From: JAJYKC01 sp035545735 | GTDB taxonomy: Bacteria > Acidobacteriota > Terriglobia > Bryobacterales > Bryobacteraceae | Direction of reading: 5' to 3' | Assembly: GCA_035545735.1 (NCBI GenBank) | Contig: DASZXS010000068.1 | Coordinates: 62,001-126,000, forward strand | DNA: 64,000 nucleotides | Shown here: positions 18,481 through 27,284 of the stretch, in pieces | Position numbering within the stretch: the stretch's first letter is position 1 | How the letters are laid out: each line of letters starts with the position of its first letter | The notes under the pieces: generated by a model | The model's database searches: none | What the model was told of the DNA's origin: nothing | What the model saw: only the letters and a program-made list of their open reading frames with translations | Position numbers and translations under genes: made by a program

Positions 18481-18870
18481 GTGCAATACATATTGATGGA
18501 TTACGTCAACGAATCGGGATGGCCGGTGCTCACCGATGCCGAAAAGGATCACTGGCTGGGCGCTTACATCGCCTACGTGGAGGCGATGAAGAAAGCGGGT
18601 GTGCTGAAGTCGGGCACCGGATTGGGAAGCTCTTCGGCCGCAACCACGGTGCGCACCGTCGACGGCCGGACGCAGGTGCTCGACGGCCCGTACGCCGATT
18701 CGAAGGAGCAGCTTGGCGGCTTTCACATCATCGAGGTCGCGGATTTGGATGCCGCGCTCACCTGGGCAGCCCGCTGCCCCACTTCCCTGCACGGCGTGGT
18801 CGAAGTGCGGCCATTGAGAGGAAAAGAGCTATCGGAAATCCGCGCGGAGATCGCCGCTGGGGCGAAGTGA
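18481..18870 (+). CDS. YCII-related (DGPF-domain) protein
   Basis: 129 aa from GTG 18481, fixed by a near-perfect ribosome site AAAGGAGG at 18467-18474 with a 6-nt spacer. The family hallmark is present as DGPYADSKEQLGGF (residues 61-74). These small ferredoxin-like-fold proteins have no firmly established activity, but they are known to sit beside ECF42 sigma factor genes, as here. It is the first gene of a three-gene unit ending in that sigma factor. Confidence 0.92.
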   Translation: MQYILMDYVNESGWPVLTDAEKDHWLGAYIAYVEAMKKAGVLKSGTGLGSSSAATTVRTVDGRTQVLDGPYADSKEQLGGFHIIEVADLDAALTWAARCPTSLHGVVEVRPLRGKELSEIRAEIAAGAK

Positions 18871-18881
18871 AGGAGCAAATC

Positions 18882-19442
18882 ATGCGAAAATTAGCCATTT
18901 TCAATCACGTGTCGCTCGATGGTTATATCGCCGACGCCGGCGGCAACATGAGCTGGGCTCATACCTCGGATCCGGAATGGAACGCCTTTGCTTCAGAAAA
19001 TGCCGGAGGCAACGGCGTCCTTCTTTTCGGGAGGACCACGTACGAATTGATGGCCAGCTATTGGCCGACGCCGATGGCGATGCAGAATAATGCGGCGGTA
19101 GCGGAGGGCATGAACCGCATGGAGAAAGTCGTTTTCTCGCGGACCCTCGATAGCGTTTCCTGGGCAAATACCAGGCTGGTAAAGAGTGATCCTGCCTCCG
19201 AGGTGCGGAAAATCAAGGAGGTAGAAGGCCCGGACCTCGTCATCCTGGGGAGCGGAAGCATCGTGGCGCAGTTGACCCAAGCAGGTTTGGTCGATGAATT
19301 TCAAGTCGTAATAAACCCCGTTATCCTCGGCAAGGGCAAAACAATGTTTGAGAACGTGTCAGGAAAGCCGCGTCTGAAACTCGCGAAAACCCGAACGTTC
19401 CGGAACGGGAACGTCGTGCTGTACTACGAGCGCGCGGCGTGA
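18882..19442 (+). CDS. Dihydrofolate reductase-like (RibD C-terminal) protein
   Basis: 186 aa from ATG 18882 with AGGAG 6 nt upstream. It opens with the usual RibD_C strand and loop (FNHVSLDGYIA) and has FGRTTYELMASYWP, then a nucleotide-binding VILGSGSIVAQL (about 124-135). Such proteins bind NADPH, but most have unproven substrates; this one is not a folate-pathway DHFR by context. It lies 11 nt after the DGPF gene and overlaps the sigma gene by 4 nt (GTGA). Confidence 0.88.
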   Translation: MRKLAIFNHVSLDGYIADAGGNMSWAHTSDPEWNAFASENAGGNGVLLFGRTTYELMASYWPTPMAMQNNAAVAEGMNRMEKVVFSRTLDSVSWANTRLVKSDPASEVRKIKEVEGPDLVILGSGSIVAQLTQAGLVDEFQVVINPVILGKGKTMFENVSGKPRLKLAKTRTFRNGNVVLYYERAA

Positions 19443-20734
19443 CCGGCAGCGGCGAACAGGCGAACCGGACCGCGGATCTTGTGGCGCGCCGCAGCTACGG
19501 CAAGCTCATCGCTTTTCTGGCATCCCGCACGCGGGATGTGGCGCTGGCCGAAGATGCGCTGGCCGAGGCATTCGCCGCCGCACTCTCCGCCTGGCCCCGG
19601 GACGGCTGCCCGGAGAATCCGGAAGCATGGCTGCTGACCGCCGCGCGGCGAAAGCTAATCGACGGAGAGCGCGGCCGGCGGCGCCACGAACTCGCGGCGG
19701 GCCAATTGCGAATCCTGGCGGAGGGTTTTCAACCGGCGGCGGCCGCATTTCCCGACCGCCGGCTCGCCCTGCTGTTCGCGTGCGCGCATCCGTCCATCGA
19801 TGCCGGCGTCCGCGCGCCTCTGATGCTTCAGGTCGTGCTGGGGCTGGATGCGAAGGTGATCGCGTCGGCATTTCTTACCTCGCCCGCGGCCATGTCCAAA
19901 CGGCTGGTTCGAGCCAAGGACAAAATTCGTCAAGCCGGCATACCGTTTCGAGTGCCGGAGCGCGAGGAATTGCCGGCGCGGCTCGAAGCCGTTCTCGACG
20001 CCATTTATGCCGCCTATTCAGAAGGCTGGACCGACCCGGCGGGAATCGGAGTTGCCTCCGGAGATCTTACGGAAGAGGCCATATTCCTCGCCCGAGTCGT
20101 CCACGACCTGCTGCCGGATGCGCCGGAAACGATGGGCCTGCTGGCTTTCATGCTGCATGCGGAGGCGCGGCGGCGCGCGCGGCGCGGAGCGGACGGCGAG
20201 TATGTTCCGTTCGTGGAGCAGGACGTGAACCGCTGGGACTTCCCGATGATCGAAGAGGCTGAGTCGCTTCTTCGCCGCGCCGCCACCTTCGGCGCGATCG
20301 GGCGGTATCAGTTGGAGGCGGCGCTGCAATCCGCGCACGTTCACCGCCGCTGTTCAGGCCGGACGAATTGGGAGGACGTGGTCCGGATTTACGACGCTCT
20401 CCAGGCGCTGGTGAGTTCTCCCGTCGTTTCCATGAATCGCGCGCTGGCCATCGCCGAAGTCCAAGGGCCGGAAGCCGGGCTGAAGGAGCTTTCCGGCGTC
20501 GCGAACGATCCCCGGCTCGCCGGCTATCAACCCTATTGGGCCGTGCGCGCGGAGCTGCTGGCCCGCGCTCACAACTATGGGGACGCGCGGGAAGCCTACG
20601 AAAACGCGATTGGCCTGGAGCGAGACTCCGCCGTTCGCCGGTTTCTCCAGCGCCGGCAGGCGCAACTGCCGGCTACTCCGCCGGAATCACGGGCAGCACC
20701 AGCGCGGACGGATGATTTGCATCGTGAAGAATAG
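19439..20734 (+). CDS. ECF42-type RNA polymerase sigma factor with C-terminal extension
   Basis: 431 aa, GTG start overlapping the preceding stop. Sigma region 2 is at about 15-80 (DVALAEDALAEAF, then AWLLTAARRKLID) and region 4 at about 125-160 (LMLQVVLGLDAKVIA and the SPAAMSKRLVRAKDKIR helix). A long C-terminal domain (about 180-410) contains NRWDFPMIEEAE and TPR-like helices. This extension and the DGPF neighbour define group ECF42, in which the extension replaces an anti-sigma factor. Its last 62 nt overlap the convergent hydrolase gene. Confidence 0.92.
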   Translation: MTGSGEQANRTADLVARRSYGKLIAFLASRTRDVALAEDALAEAFAAALSAWPRDGCPENPEAWLLTAARRKLIDGERGRRRHELAAGQLRILAEGFQPAAAAFPDRRLALLFACAHPSIDAGVRAPLMLQVVLGLDAKVIASAFLTSPAAMSKRLVRAKDKIRQAGIPFRVPEREELPARLEAVLDAIYAAYSEGWTDPAGIGVASGDLTEEAIFLARVVHDLLPDAPETMGLLAFMLHAEARRRARRGADGEYVPFVEQDVNRWDFPMIEEAESLLRRAATFGAIGRYQLEAALQSAHVHRRCSGRTNWEDVVRIYDALQALVSSPVVSMNRALAIAEVQGPEAGLKELSGVANDPRLAGYQPYWAVRAELLARAHNYGDAREAYENAIGLERDSAVRRFLQRRQAQLPATPPESRAAPARTDDLHREE

Positions 20735-22439
20735 TGTTCTTCGCGGATACGAAGTTGCTTGCGGCGGCTGATTCCGCGCCAGTATTCAAATTCCTCGCGA
20801 AACGCGGGAAATTGCTGCTCGACACTTCCAGGCGGATTTTATGGCCCTTGCGGAAAACATTCGCGGTGGACCACAGATCAATCGTGAAGTGATAGGTCTC
20901 GCCCGGGTTCATCAGGGTGGGCTTTTCCTGGGACTCGCGGTATTTTGCCCTGACGATTCCCTCTGTCAGGTTTTGAGCGAATCCGTCCGGGGCAACGTCT
21001 ACCAGCTTTGCAGTGAAGTCCGTGTCCACCGCGGATGACTCGGCGTACAAATCCAGGTGGACGGGTCCCGTAACTTCCATATCCCGGGCGAGCGCGGGCG
21101 TGGAGTAGACCAGAACATCGTCGCGCGCTTCGACGGAGCGCTGATCGCGCGGTCCGGGCTCCAGATGATTGGAATCGCAGCAGAGGGGCCCGCCCACCGT
21201 CGGCGCGGGGTCGGCCGGATCGTACACATAGTGGTCGGGCTGTTCCGCGGAGGGAGCCGCGGTGGACAGCTTGCCGTCGCCGCGCAGGGAGTTTGCTTTT
21301 CCGGCGGAGTGCAGGAAATATTGGGTGCTGTGCGCCCGCGCCAGCGGCCAGTCGTCTTCCTGTCTCCACTGGTTCGCGCCCATAACGAAAATCTTTACGG
21401 GCTTTTCCGTCGCGAACTCGTTTTTCGCTCCCTGGAACAGATACTGATACCAGTGCAGCGTTACGTCCGGGGAGTCGAAATCAGCCGCGGCGGGCCCAAA
21501 ATCGACATCGCCAATCTTTTCGCCGGACCCGGCGTGGCCTCCGATCACCACCAGCAGGCGCTGGCCCTTGCGCGCCGCCTCACTGCCTCCCTTCGCCTTC
21601 ATCCCGACGTAATTGCGCAGGGATCCGCCCTGGAAGATGTCATACCAGGCGGCTATGGTGAGGGCTGGTACCTGGATGTCGCCGTAATGCTCCTCAATGG
21701 ACCAGCGCTTCCAATAAGAGTCGTAGTCGGGATGCGCCAGCCAGTCGAGAAAATAGGGAGCGATCGATGCGGTGAGTTCCTCTTTGGCCGGCAGTTGCCC
21801 GAAATTGAAGAGCGGATACGCCGTGAGCGGCAAAGTCCACGCGCCTTTCATGGCGTTCGTGTTCTTTTCGCTCAGCCGGTGGAGCGTATCCTGAGCCAGT
21901 CCCGAAGTCCAGGACTCGTTGAACCACTGTTCGAAGACGCCGCCCTGGTAGGTCCAGCCATCGTGATAGTTGCTCGCGGTCACCACCGGGCAGATTCCAG
22001 CGAGGTGCGGGGGATGCGCGATAGCCGTGAGCATTTGCGTCGCGCCCACATAAGAGCCGCCGAACATTCCGACCTTACCGTTCGAATAGGGCAGCGCGGC
22101 AGCCCATTCCACCGTGTCGTAGCCGTCGTTCGATTCGTAGCGGAACGGATACCATTCCCCTTCCGACGTGTAGCGGCCGCGAGTGTCCTGAATGATCACG
22201 ACAAAGCCGTGCGCGGCCGCGTCCCGGCCGAAGTCCGCCTCTCCTCTCTTGTCGTAGGGCGTGCGCTGCAGAAGTACCGGAAACTGGCCTTCCGCCGCGG
22301 GGCGGTAGATGTCGGCCCGCAGCACTACCCCATCGCGCATAACCGCTTCGACGCCGGTCTCGGTTTTCACCGCGTACGGCCCGGCCGCGAGCGCGACGCC
22401 GGCCAGCGTTCCCCACAACAGGAGTGCTCTTGATTTCAT
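20673..22439 (-). CDS. Exported CocE/NonD-family hydrolase (X-Pro dipeptidyl-peptidase S15 type)
   Basis: 588 aa with a signal peptide (about 1-19). The S15 alpha/beta-hydrolase core has TPYDKRG and DTRGRYTSEGEWYP, with the nucleophile S129 in GGSYVG and a charge-relay His probably in the GGHAG segment near 303. The C-terminal jelly-roll X-Pro dipeptidyl-peptidase domain covers about 420-570. Members hydrolyse esters or amides (cocaine esterase, beta-lactam acylases, peptidases); the substrate here is not predictable. The 3' end overlaps the sigma factor gene tail-to-tail. Confidence 0.87.
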   Translation of the reverse strand: MKSRALLLWGTLAGVALAAGPYAVKTETGVEAVMRDGVVLRADIYRPAAEGQFPVLLQRTPYDKRGEADFGRDAAAHGFVVIIQDTRGRYTSEGEWYPFRYESNDGYDTVEWAAALPYSNGKVGMFGGSYVGATQMLTAIAHPPHLAGICPVVTASNYHDGWTYQGGVFEQWFNESWTSGLAQDTLHRLSEKNTNAMKGAWTLPLTAYPLFNFGQLPAKEELTASIAPYFLDWLAHPDYDSYWKRWSIEEHYGDIQVPALTIAAWYDIFQGGSLRNYVGMKAKGGSEAARKGQRLLVVIGGHAGSGEKIGDVDFGPAAADFDSPDVTLHWYQYLFQGAKNEFATEKPVKIFVMGANQWRQEDDWPLARAHSTQYFLHSAGKANSLRGDGKLSTAAPSAEQPDHYVYDPADPAPTVGGPLCCDSNHLEPGPRDQRSVEARDDVLVYSTPALARDMEVTGPVHLDLYAESSAVDTDFTAKLVDVAPDGFAQNLTEGIVRAKYRESQEKPTLMNPGETYHFTIDLWSTANVFRKGHKIRLEVSSSNFPRFARNLNTGAESAAASNFVSAKNTILHDANHPSALVLPVIPAE

Positions 22440-22495
22440 CAGCCATTCATTATCCGGTATTCGGCGCGAGGCGGAGAGGCGGGGGAGGAGCAGCC

Positions 22496-22501
22496 TATAA
22501 T
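22496..22501 (+). promoter_or_regulatory. -10 element placed for a leaderless transcript
   Basis: A consensus TATAAT ends 8 nt before the ATG of the DUF5995 gene at 22510. Transcription would start within about 2 nt of the ATG, leaving no room for a ribosome site. GGAGGAG at 22484-22490 lies upstream of the -10 and too far from the start. No clear -35 is seen. Confidence 0.45.
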
Positions 22502-22509
22502 GTTCATCA

Positions 22510-23232
22510 ATGTTCTCCTACGACTCCGTTCTGCTGGCCGCTGTGCAGACGCCGCCGCAATCCGTTGAGGATGTTCTGCGAATCATGCACGCCATTGATT
22601 CGGTCTGCATCGACGGCGATGGGCTGAAGTGGTTCAACTGGATGTATCTTGAGGTCACCGGGGCGGTCGATGGGCGTGTTCGAGCCGGTGGTTTCACCGA
22701 CCCGGAGTGGATGGCGCGGCTGGACGTCGTCTTCGCGCGTTTTTATTTTGATGCGTTGACGCAATGGCTCACCGCCGGTTCAGCGCCGGACTGCTGGCAG
22801 GTTCTTTTCGAACGCAGAGAGCAGACGGCGACAGCCCGGATTCAATTTGCGCTGGCCGGCATCAATGCCCACATTAACCACGATCTGCCGCAGGCGATTG
22901 TCGCGGCCATTCAAAGTGATGGCGCGGCGCTTCAATATGGAGGTGTCCACTACAATGACTACACGGCGCTCAATTCCACATTGGAAAGCATGATCGATAC
23001 GGCGAAACGTACACTGGGCGTTCGTCTGCTCGGCGATCCGCTTCCGCCGGTCTCGCGCCTGGAAGACACCATTGCGGCATGGAGCGTGACGGCGGCGCGC
23101 GAAGCGGCGTGGAAGAATGCACGGCTCCTGTTTCATCTGAGCCCCGCGCCCGCGTTGAAGACTGCGCTGATGGAAAATATTGGCGGGCTCACCGCTCTTG
23201 CGGGGAAGGCGCTGCTCGTCCCCGTACTCTAG
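22510..23232 (+). CDS. DUF5995-family protein
   Basis: 240 aa, predicted soluble and mostly helical. The family hallmark is the central AGINAHINHDLPQAI (about 116-130), with a conserved WFNWMYLEVT near the N-terminus. The His and Asp in that motif suggest a metal site, but no activity is established for the family. It is immediately followed, 1 nt later, by a GNAT gene. It probably starts from a leaderless mRNA. Confidence 0.72.
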   Translation: MFSYDSVLLAAVQTPPQSVEDVLRIMHAIDSVCIDGDGLKWFNWMYLEVTGAVDGRVRAGGFTDPEWMARLDVVFARFYFDALTQWLTAGSAPDCWQVLFERREQTATARIQFALAGINAHINHDLPQAIVAAIQSDGAALQYGGVHYNDYTALNSTLESMIDTAKRTLGVRLLGDPLPPVSRLEDTIAAWSVTAAREAAWKNARLLFHLSPAPALKTALMENIGGLTALAGKALLVPVL

Positions 23233-23233
23233 C

Positions 23234-24052
23234 ATGGGCAACGTCAAAATCCGCCTGCTGACTCCGGCCGATGTGCCGCGCGCGCTCGAGCTTTCCACCG
23301 CCGCGCGATGGAACCAAACCCCGGCGGACTGGCGCACCGTCCTTGCACTCGAACCCGAAGGCTGCCTCGGTCTCGAAGAGGATGGAAAGCTCGTGGCGAC
23401 CACCACGCTCCTCCGCTACGGCACGCGCCTGGCCTGGGTGGGCATGGTCCTCACCGATGCGGATTACCAGAGACGCGGCTATGCGCGGGCGCTGGTTTCA
23501 AGGTCTCTCGAACTGGCGGACGCGTGGGGGGTTGAGACCACAAAGCTGGATGCGACGGACCAGGGGATTGCGCTCTATCGGAGTCTGGGCTTCGAATCCG
23601 AACAATGCATCGAGCGTTGGAGCCGGGCAGGCGCTGGATCGGGAGTGTCCGAAGCGCGGGAAACGGCCGCCGATTTCGCCCTCGTCCAGGCGCTCGATAG
23701 CGAAGCATTCTTTGTGGATCGCTCCCGCCTGCTGCAATCGATGCTTGCTCGCGACGATTGCTTCACCGCGCGGGATGGATACCTGGTGCGCCGCCCGGGC
23801 GCCCGGGCCACTTACCTCGGACCTTGCGTGGCTCGAACCCCCGGCGCTGCTGGAGCGTTGCTTGCGCGCGCGATGACCAAAAATGATGGCCCGTTCTTCT
23901 GGGATCTTTTCCCCCAGCATCCTCATGCGGCCACCCTGGCGGCATCGTTCGGATTCCAGGCGGATCGCAAGCTGACGCGAATGAGCCGCGGCAAGCAGTT
24001 CACCGAGTGCGGCGACGGCGTATACGCGATCGCGGGATTCGAATTCGGCTAA
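23234..24052 (+). CDS. GNAT-family N-acetyltransferase
   Basis: 272 aa from ATG 23234, 1 nt after the DUF5995 stop. The GNAT core has the acetyl-CoA loop in DYQRRGYARAL (about 75-85) after strand WVGMVLTD, and the LYRSLGF motif near 112. A second domain (about 140-272) resembles the acetyltransferase-18 type found in YitH-like proteins, with a degenerate second GNAT fold. Acceptor unknown. The stop overlaps the convergent oxidoreductase stop by 4 nt. Confidence 0.87.
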   Translation: MGNVKIRLLTPADVPRALELSTAARWNQTPADWRTVLALEPEGCLGLEEDGKLVATTTLLRYGTRLAWVGMVLTDADYQRRGYARALVSRSLELADAWGVETTKLDATDQGIALYRSLGFESEQCIERWSRAGAGSGVSEARETAADFALVQALDSEAFFVDRSRLLQSMLARDDCFTARDGYLVRRPGARATYLGPCVARTPGAAGALLARAMTKNDGPFFWDLFPQHPHAATLAASFGFQADRKLTRMSRGKQFTECGDGVYAIAGFEFG

Positions 24053-25185
24053 ACCGGTTCCCAGTGGCCGCTTGCGGCTGATTTCAGAACCGAGTCGGTG
24101 ACGTGCTCGGTGACCGATGCCTCCCGGAATGTGGGAGCCGCCGGCGTGCCCTTGCCGAGGCCATCCAGAAAATCGGCGATCTGGTGGATAAACGTATGCT
24201 CGTAGCCGATCTGCAGGCCTGGCACCCACCAGCGGCTCATATAGGGATGGTCGCCGTCGGTGATATGAATATTCCGCCAGCCGCGCAGGCGGCCCTCATC
24301 GCCGTGGTCGAAGAATTGAATCCGGTGCAGGTCGTGCAGATCCCACATTGCCGAGGCATGCTCGCCGTTAATTTCGAGAGTGTACAGCGCCTTGTGCCCG
24401 CGCGCGTAGCGAGTGGCTTCAAACATCCCAAGCGACCCGTTGCCGAAGTGGCAAAGGAACGCGCTCGCGTCGTCGATCGTCACCGGCGCGACCTTTCCGG
24501 TCAAGGTATGCTTCCTCTCGCGGATGAAGGTTTCGGTCATCGCGACGACGTCCGAGATGGAGCCGTTCAGCCAGAGCGCCGTGTCGATGGTGTGCGCCAG
24601 CAGGTCGCCCGTGACGCCGCTCCCCGCCACCGAGGCGTCCAATCGCCACAGCCCCGCGCCGCCCTGCGGAAGGTCTCGCGAAATCGTCCAGTCCTGCAGG
24701 AACTTCGCCCGGTAATGGAATATTTTTCCGAAGCGCCCCTCATCGATCAATTGCTTCAGAAGGACCACCGCGGGAACACGCCGGTAGTTGTACCAGACCA
24801 TGTTTGCCACGCCGGCCGACTCCACCGCTTGCGTCATCTCCTCCGCCTCGGCGGAATTGCGCCCTAACGGTTTTTCGCACAGGACCATCTTTCCGGCTTT
24901 CGCGGCGGCGGTGGCAATCTCCGCATGCGTATCGTTCGGGCTCGCAATGTCGATCAGATCGATGTCCTTGCGGGCCACCAGCGCGCGCCAGTCCGTTTCG
25001 AAGCTTTCGTAGCCCCAGTTGCGCGCAAACGCTTCGGCCTTCCCGGCATCGCGCGCGCACACCGCCTTGAGCGTCAGGTGGTACGGCGTATCGAAATAGC
25101 GTTCCGCTTGAAGAAATGCGTTGGAATGGGTGCGCCCCATGAAGCCACACCCCACCAGCCCTACGTTTAGAGTTTTCTTTACCAT
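24049..25185 (-). CDS. Gfo/Idh/MocA-family oxidoreductase
   Basis: 378 aa, cytoplasmic (no signal). The Rossmann nucleotide site is VGCGFMG (residues 10-16) and the catalytic-lysine motif is CEKPLGRN (about 103-110). The C-terminal alpha/beta domain carries substrate-binding HTIDTALWL. Members oxidise or epimerise sugars and cyclitols with NAD(P). It is the last gene of a six-gene leftward unit with a sugar isomerase-like gene 27 nt upstream, a common pairing in inositol or rare-sugar catabolism. Confidence 0.93.
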   Translation of the reverse strand: MVKKTLNVGLVGCGFMGRTHSNAFLQAERYFDTPYHLTLKAVCARDAGKAEAFARNWGYESFETDWRALVARKDIDLIDIASPNDTHAEIATAAAKAGKMVLCEKPLGRNSAEAEEMTQAVESAGVANMVWYNYRRVPAVVLLKQLIDEGRFGKIFHYRAKFLQDWTISRDLPQGGAGLWRLDASVAGSGVTGDLLAHTIDTALWLNGSISDVVAMTETFIRERKHTLTGKVAPVTIDDASAFLCHFGNGSLGMFEATRYARGHKALYTLEINGEHASAMWDLHDLHRIQFFDHGDEGRLRGWRNIHITDGDHPYMSRWWVPGLQIGYEHTFIHQIADFLDGLGKGTPAAPTFREASVTEHVTDSVLKSAASGHWEPV

Positions 25186-25212
25186 TGAGGAGTCGTTCCT
25201 TTTTGGAGTGTT

Positions 25213-26268
25213 CTATTCGTCCCAGCCGTGGGCATCGCGGACGGCAATCATGACGCTCAAAACGTCACGCCAGGTTTGCGGGTCCGTCATGACGGCGTTG
25301 GGGAACATGCAGCCATCCCAGCAGATGTGCTGGAACGCGCCGGTAGGCTTCCCGTCCTCGCCGCGCATCCAGGCTCCCGCGTCGCGAACGATATCGAGGC
25401 GTCCGTTGGGGTCATGCGGCAGGCAATGGCGTCCGGTCTTGTCATGCGAGCCGGAGCCTTTCACCGTGCCGTCGTTCTGGGCAACATGAAAATCGATGGT
25501 CCAGGGTCGCAGGCGCCGCGCCATTTCGCGGTACGCGGCGGCCAGTTCCTCGTGCCGCGACCAGTCGAAATTCTCCGGCAGCAGGCGGTCTTCCGGCGCG
25601 TTGTAGCCCGCGGTGAACAGCATGGTGTGCGCCATGTCCGCCTGAAATCCAAGCGCCTCCGGGCGGTCCACCAGTTCCAGCAACTCCAGCATCCGCCTCC
25701 AGCTATGCATGCCTCCCCAGCAGATCTCACCCTCCGCGGCGAGCCGTTCGCCAAAGCCCTCCGCTATCGTGGCGGCTTCGCGGAAAGTTTCGGCAATGCG
25801 CTTGGAATTCGCGGCTGGATCCTTGGACCACTCTTCCACGCCGGCGGCCGAGTCGATCCTCACCACGCCGTCGGGTCGCACGCCCATCTCCCGCAGGGTC
25901 TTCGCAATGCCGCAGGCTTTCCGCACCTGGGTGAGAAACCGCTTCCGGTCCTCCTCTCCCCCCATCGCCGAGCCGCCACCCGTGGGCGGCCAAACGGGCG
26001 CGACCACCGAGCCCGCCGCGAGCTTCTTTGCCCGAAGCTTTTCGGCAAGTTTTTCGAGGTCGTCGCGGGTGGAATCGATGTCGGTGTGCGGAGCAGAGAG
26101 AAACAGGTCCACGCCGTCAAAACGGACGCCGTCCACCTCGGCTTGCGCCGTCAGGTCGAGCATCGTGTCCAGATCGATAGGCGGTTCGGAGTCCGGGCCT
26201 TTTCCGACAATTCCGGGCCACATGGCGTTGTGGATGGCGGGGCGCCGCCGTGCTGTTTGTTTTGTCAT
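25213..26268 (-). CDS. Sugar phosphate isomerase/epimerase-like TIM-barrel protein
   Basis: 351 aa. It has the xylose-isomerase-like barrel pattern: GVRFDGVDLFLSAPH near the first strands, metal-ligand candidates in EGEICWGGMHSW (about 184-195), FQADMAHT (about 213) and DFHVAQNDGTVKG (about 258). AP-endonuclease-2 family sugar isomerases act on keto/aldo sugars or inosose. It is translated 50 nt after the DUF6807 gene, with a small stem-loop between, and precedes the Gfo/Idh/MocA gene. Confidence 0.85.
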   Translation of the reverse strand: MTKQTARRRPAIHNAMWPGIVGKGPDSEPPIDLDTMLDLTAQAEVDGVRFDGVDLFLSAPHTDIDSTRDDLEKLAEKLRAKKLAAGSVVAPVWPPTGGGSAMGGEEDRKRFLTQVRKACGIAKTLREMGVRPDGVVRIDSAAGVEEWSKDPAANSKRIAETFREAATIAEGFGERLAAEGEICWGGMHSWRRMLELLELVDRPEALGFQADMAHTMLFTAGYNAPEDRLLPENFDWSRHEELAAAYREMARRLRPWTIDFHVAQNDGTVKGSGSHDKTGRHCLPHDPNGRLDIVRDAGAWMRGEDGKPTGAFQHICWDGCMFPNAVMTDPQTWRDVLSVMIAVRDAHGWDE

Positions 26269-26290
26269 CCAGATAGTATTCTATGTCGAA

Positions 26291-26306
26291 GCCGGATGAA
26301 ACCGGC
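26291..26306 (-). other. Intercistronic stem-loop
   Basis: GCCGG and CCGGC flank a 6-nt loop in the 50-nt gap between the DUF6807 and isomerase-like genes. There is no T-run. It could be an mRNA processing or stabilising hairpin within the leftward operon. Confidence 0.3.
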
Positions 26307-26318
26307 GGGCACTGCCGC

Positions 26319-27284
26319 CTATTTTCCGGCGGCGTACTTCTGGTAGGCGTTTTCGATCTGCGCGGAAGACATCGTGCCGTCGTAAAGCACCACACGGTAG
26401 CGGAAGGTAAGCGACTTCCCGCCGGGGATCGTCCAGCTTCCGTCTTTGTCCGGATCATTTGTGAATTCGCGCAGGCCGAACGGGTTGGCGGCGAGAAGCC
26501 CGTAGGCGCGGGCGTGCCAGGTGGTCGGGTGGCGGAAGCTCCGCGGATGATCGAAAACGGCGATCCCGACTTTTTTTCCGTCCACGGCCCCCGAGTAATT
26601 GACCCAGTTGGCCGGTTTTCCCCAGATTGCCGGCTCGCCGTGCGCGCCCGCCGAATTCGTCATGTTATCGTGGGGAGCGCTTAATTCCTGGCGCAAACGG
26701 ATGCCGAAGGTTCCTTCCTTTGTATCGCCCATCACCACAGGCCCGTGCGTGGCTTCAATTACAAACTCGCAATCGATCGTGCGCACGCCGGCTTCGCCGC
26801 CGAAGGTGAAGGTTTGCGTCTCGTCGCCGAGTATACGCCCGTCCGGCCCCACCAGATGAAATGCGGCGTGAATCGATCCGCCTCGTTCCTCAATCTTGTC
26901 GGGGACCATGTGCCCGTAGGCGGTTTTGTCATTCCGCCCGTAGTAGGAGGAAAATGCCTTTTCCGACCAGAAATCCAGCCCGTCGAGATCGCCGTGGGCG
27001 AAGTAGAGCGGGCGCTGGTGCGGCTCGAACGACGGGCTCTTCCAGTCTGCCTTGGGGATGTTGTTGCCCACCGGAAAGCTGCGCGAGAGAACGACGCCGG
27101 ACGCCGTGCGCAGAGGCATCAGGTAAGGCTTCGCCACGGCGGAATCGAAATAGTAAACCGTGAACGGCTTGCCGTCCACGCTCACATCGATCCGGCTGTC
27201 GCGCCGTTCGAGTTTTACCGAAGCCGCCGCCGCGAGCGACGTAATCATGGACGCGGCGCACACAGCGCGAGTAAAACCAGTCAT
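26319..27284 (-). CDS. PmoA-like (DUF6807) protein, exported
   Basis: 321 aa with a signal peptide (about 1-20, ending SLAAA). The DUF6807/PmoA-like fold is indicated by HQRPLYFAHGDLDGLDFW, GVAIFDHP-type VGIAVFDHPRSFRHPTTWH and a final FRYRVVLYDG strand. Despite the family nickname, these proteins are not methane monooxygenase subunits; they occur in polysaccharide-utilisation loci and probably bind or cleave carbohydrate. Its ATG overlaps the LacI stop (ATGA). Confidence 0.82.
   Translation of the reverse strand: MTGFTRAVCAASMITSLAAAASVKLERRDSRIDVSVDGKPFTVYYFDSAVAKPYLMPLRTASGVVLSRSFPVGNNIPKADWKSPSFEPHQRPLYFAHGDLDGLDFWSEKAFSSYYGRNDKTAYGHMVPDKIEERGGSIHAAFHLVGPDGRILGDETQTFTFGGEAGVRTIDCEFVIEATHGPVVMGDTKEGTFGIRLRQELSAPHDNMTNSAGAHGEPAIWGKPANWVNYSGAVDGKKVGIAVFDHPRSFRHPTTWHARAYGLLAANPFGLREFTNDPDKDGSWTIPGGKSLTFRYRVVLYDGTMSSAQIENAYQKYAAGK

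Noticed and set aside
17177..18496. 439-codon plus-strand open frame across the dehydratase and esterase genes
   Set aside because: It spans two good minus-strand genes and has no recognisable protein features.
21057..22433. 458-codon open frame on the plus strand opposite the CocE-type hydrolase
   Set aside because: Low-complexity Arg/Gly-rich translation without any domain; the opposite strand carries a complete S15 enzyme.
25228..26346. 372-codon plus-strand open frame opposite the isomerase-like gene
   Set aside because: No motif or ribosome site, and the minus-strand gene is well supported.
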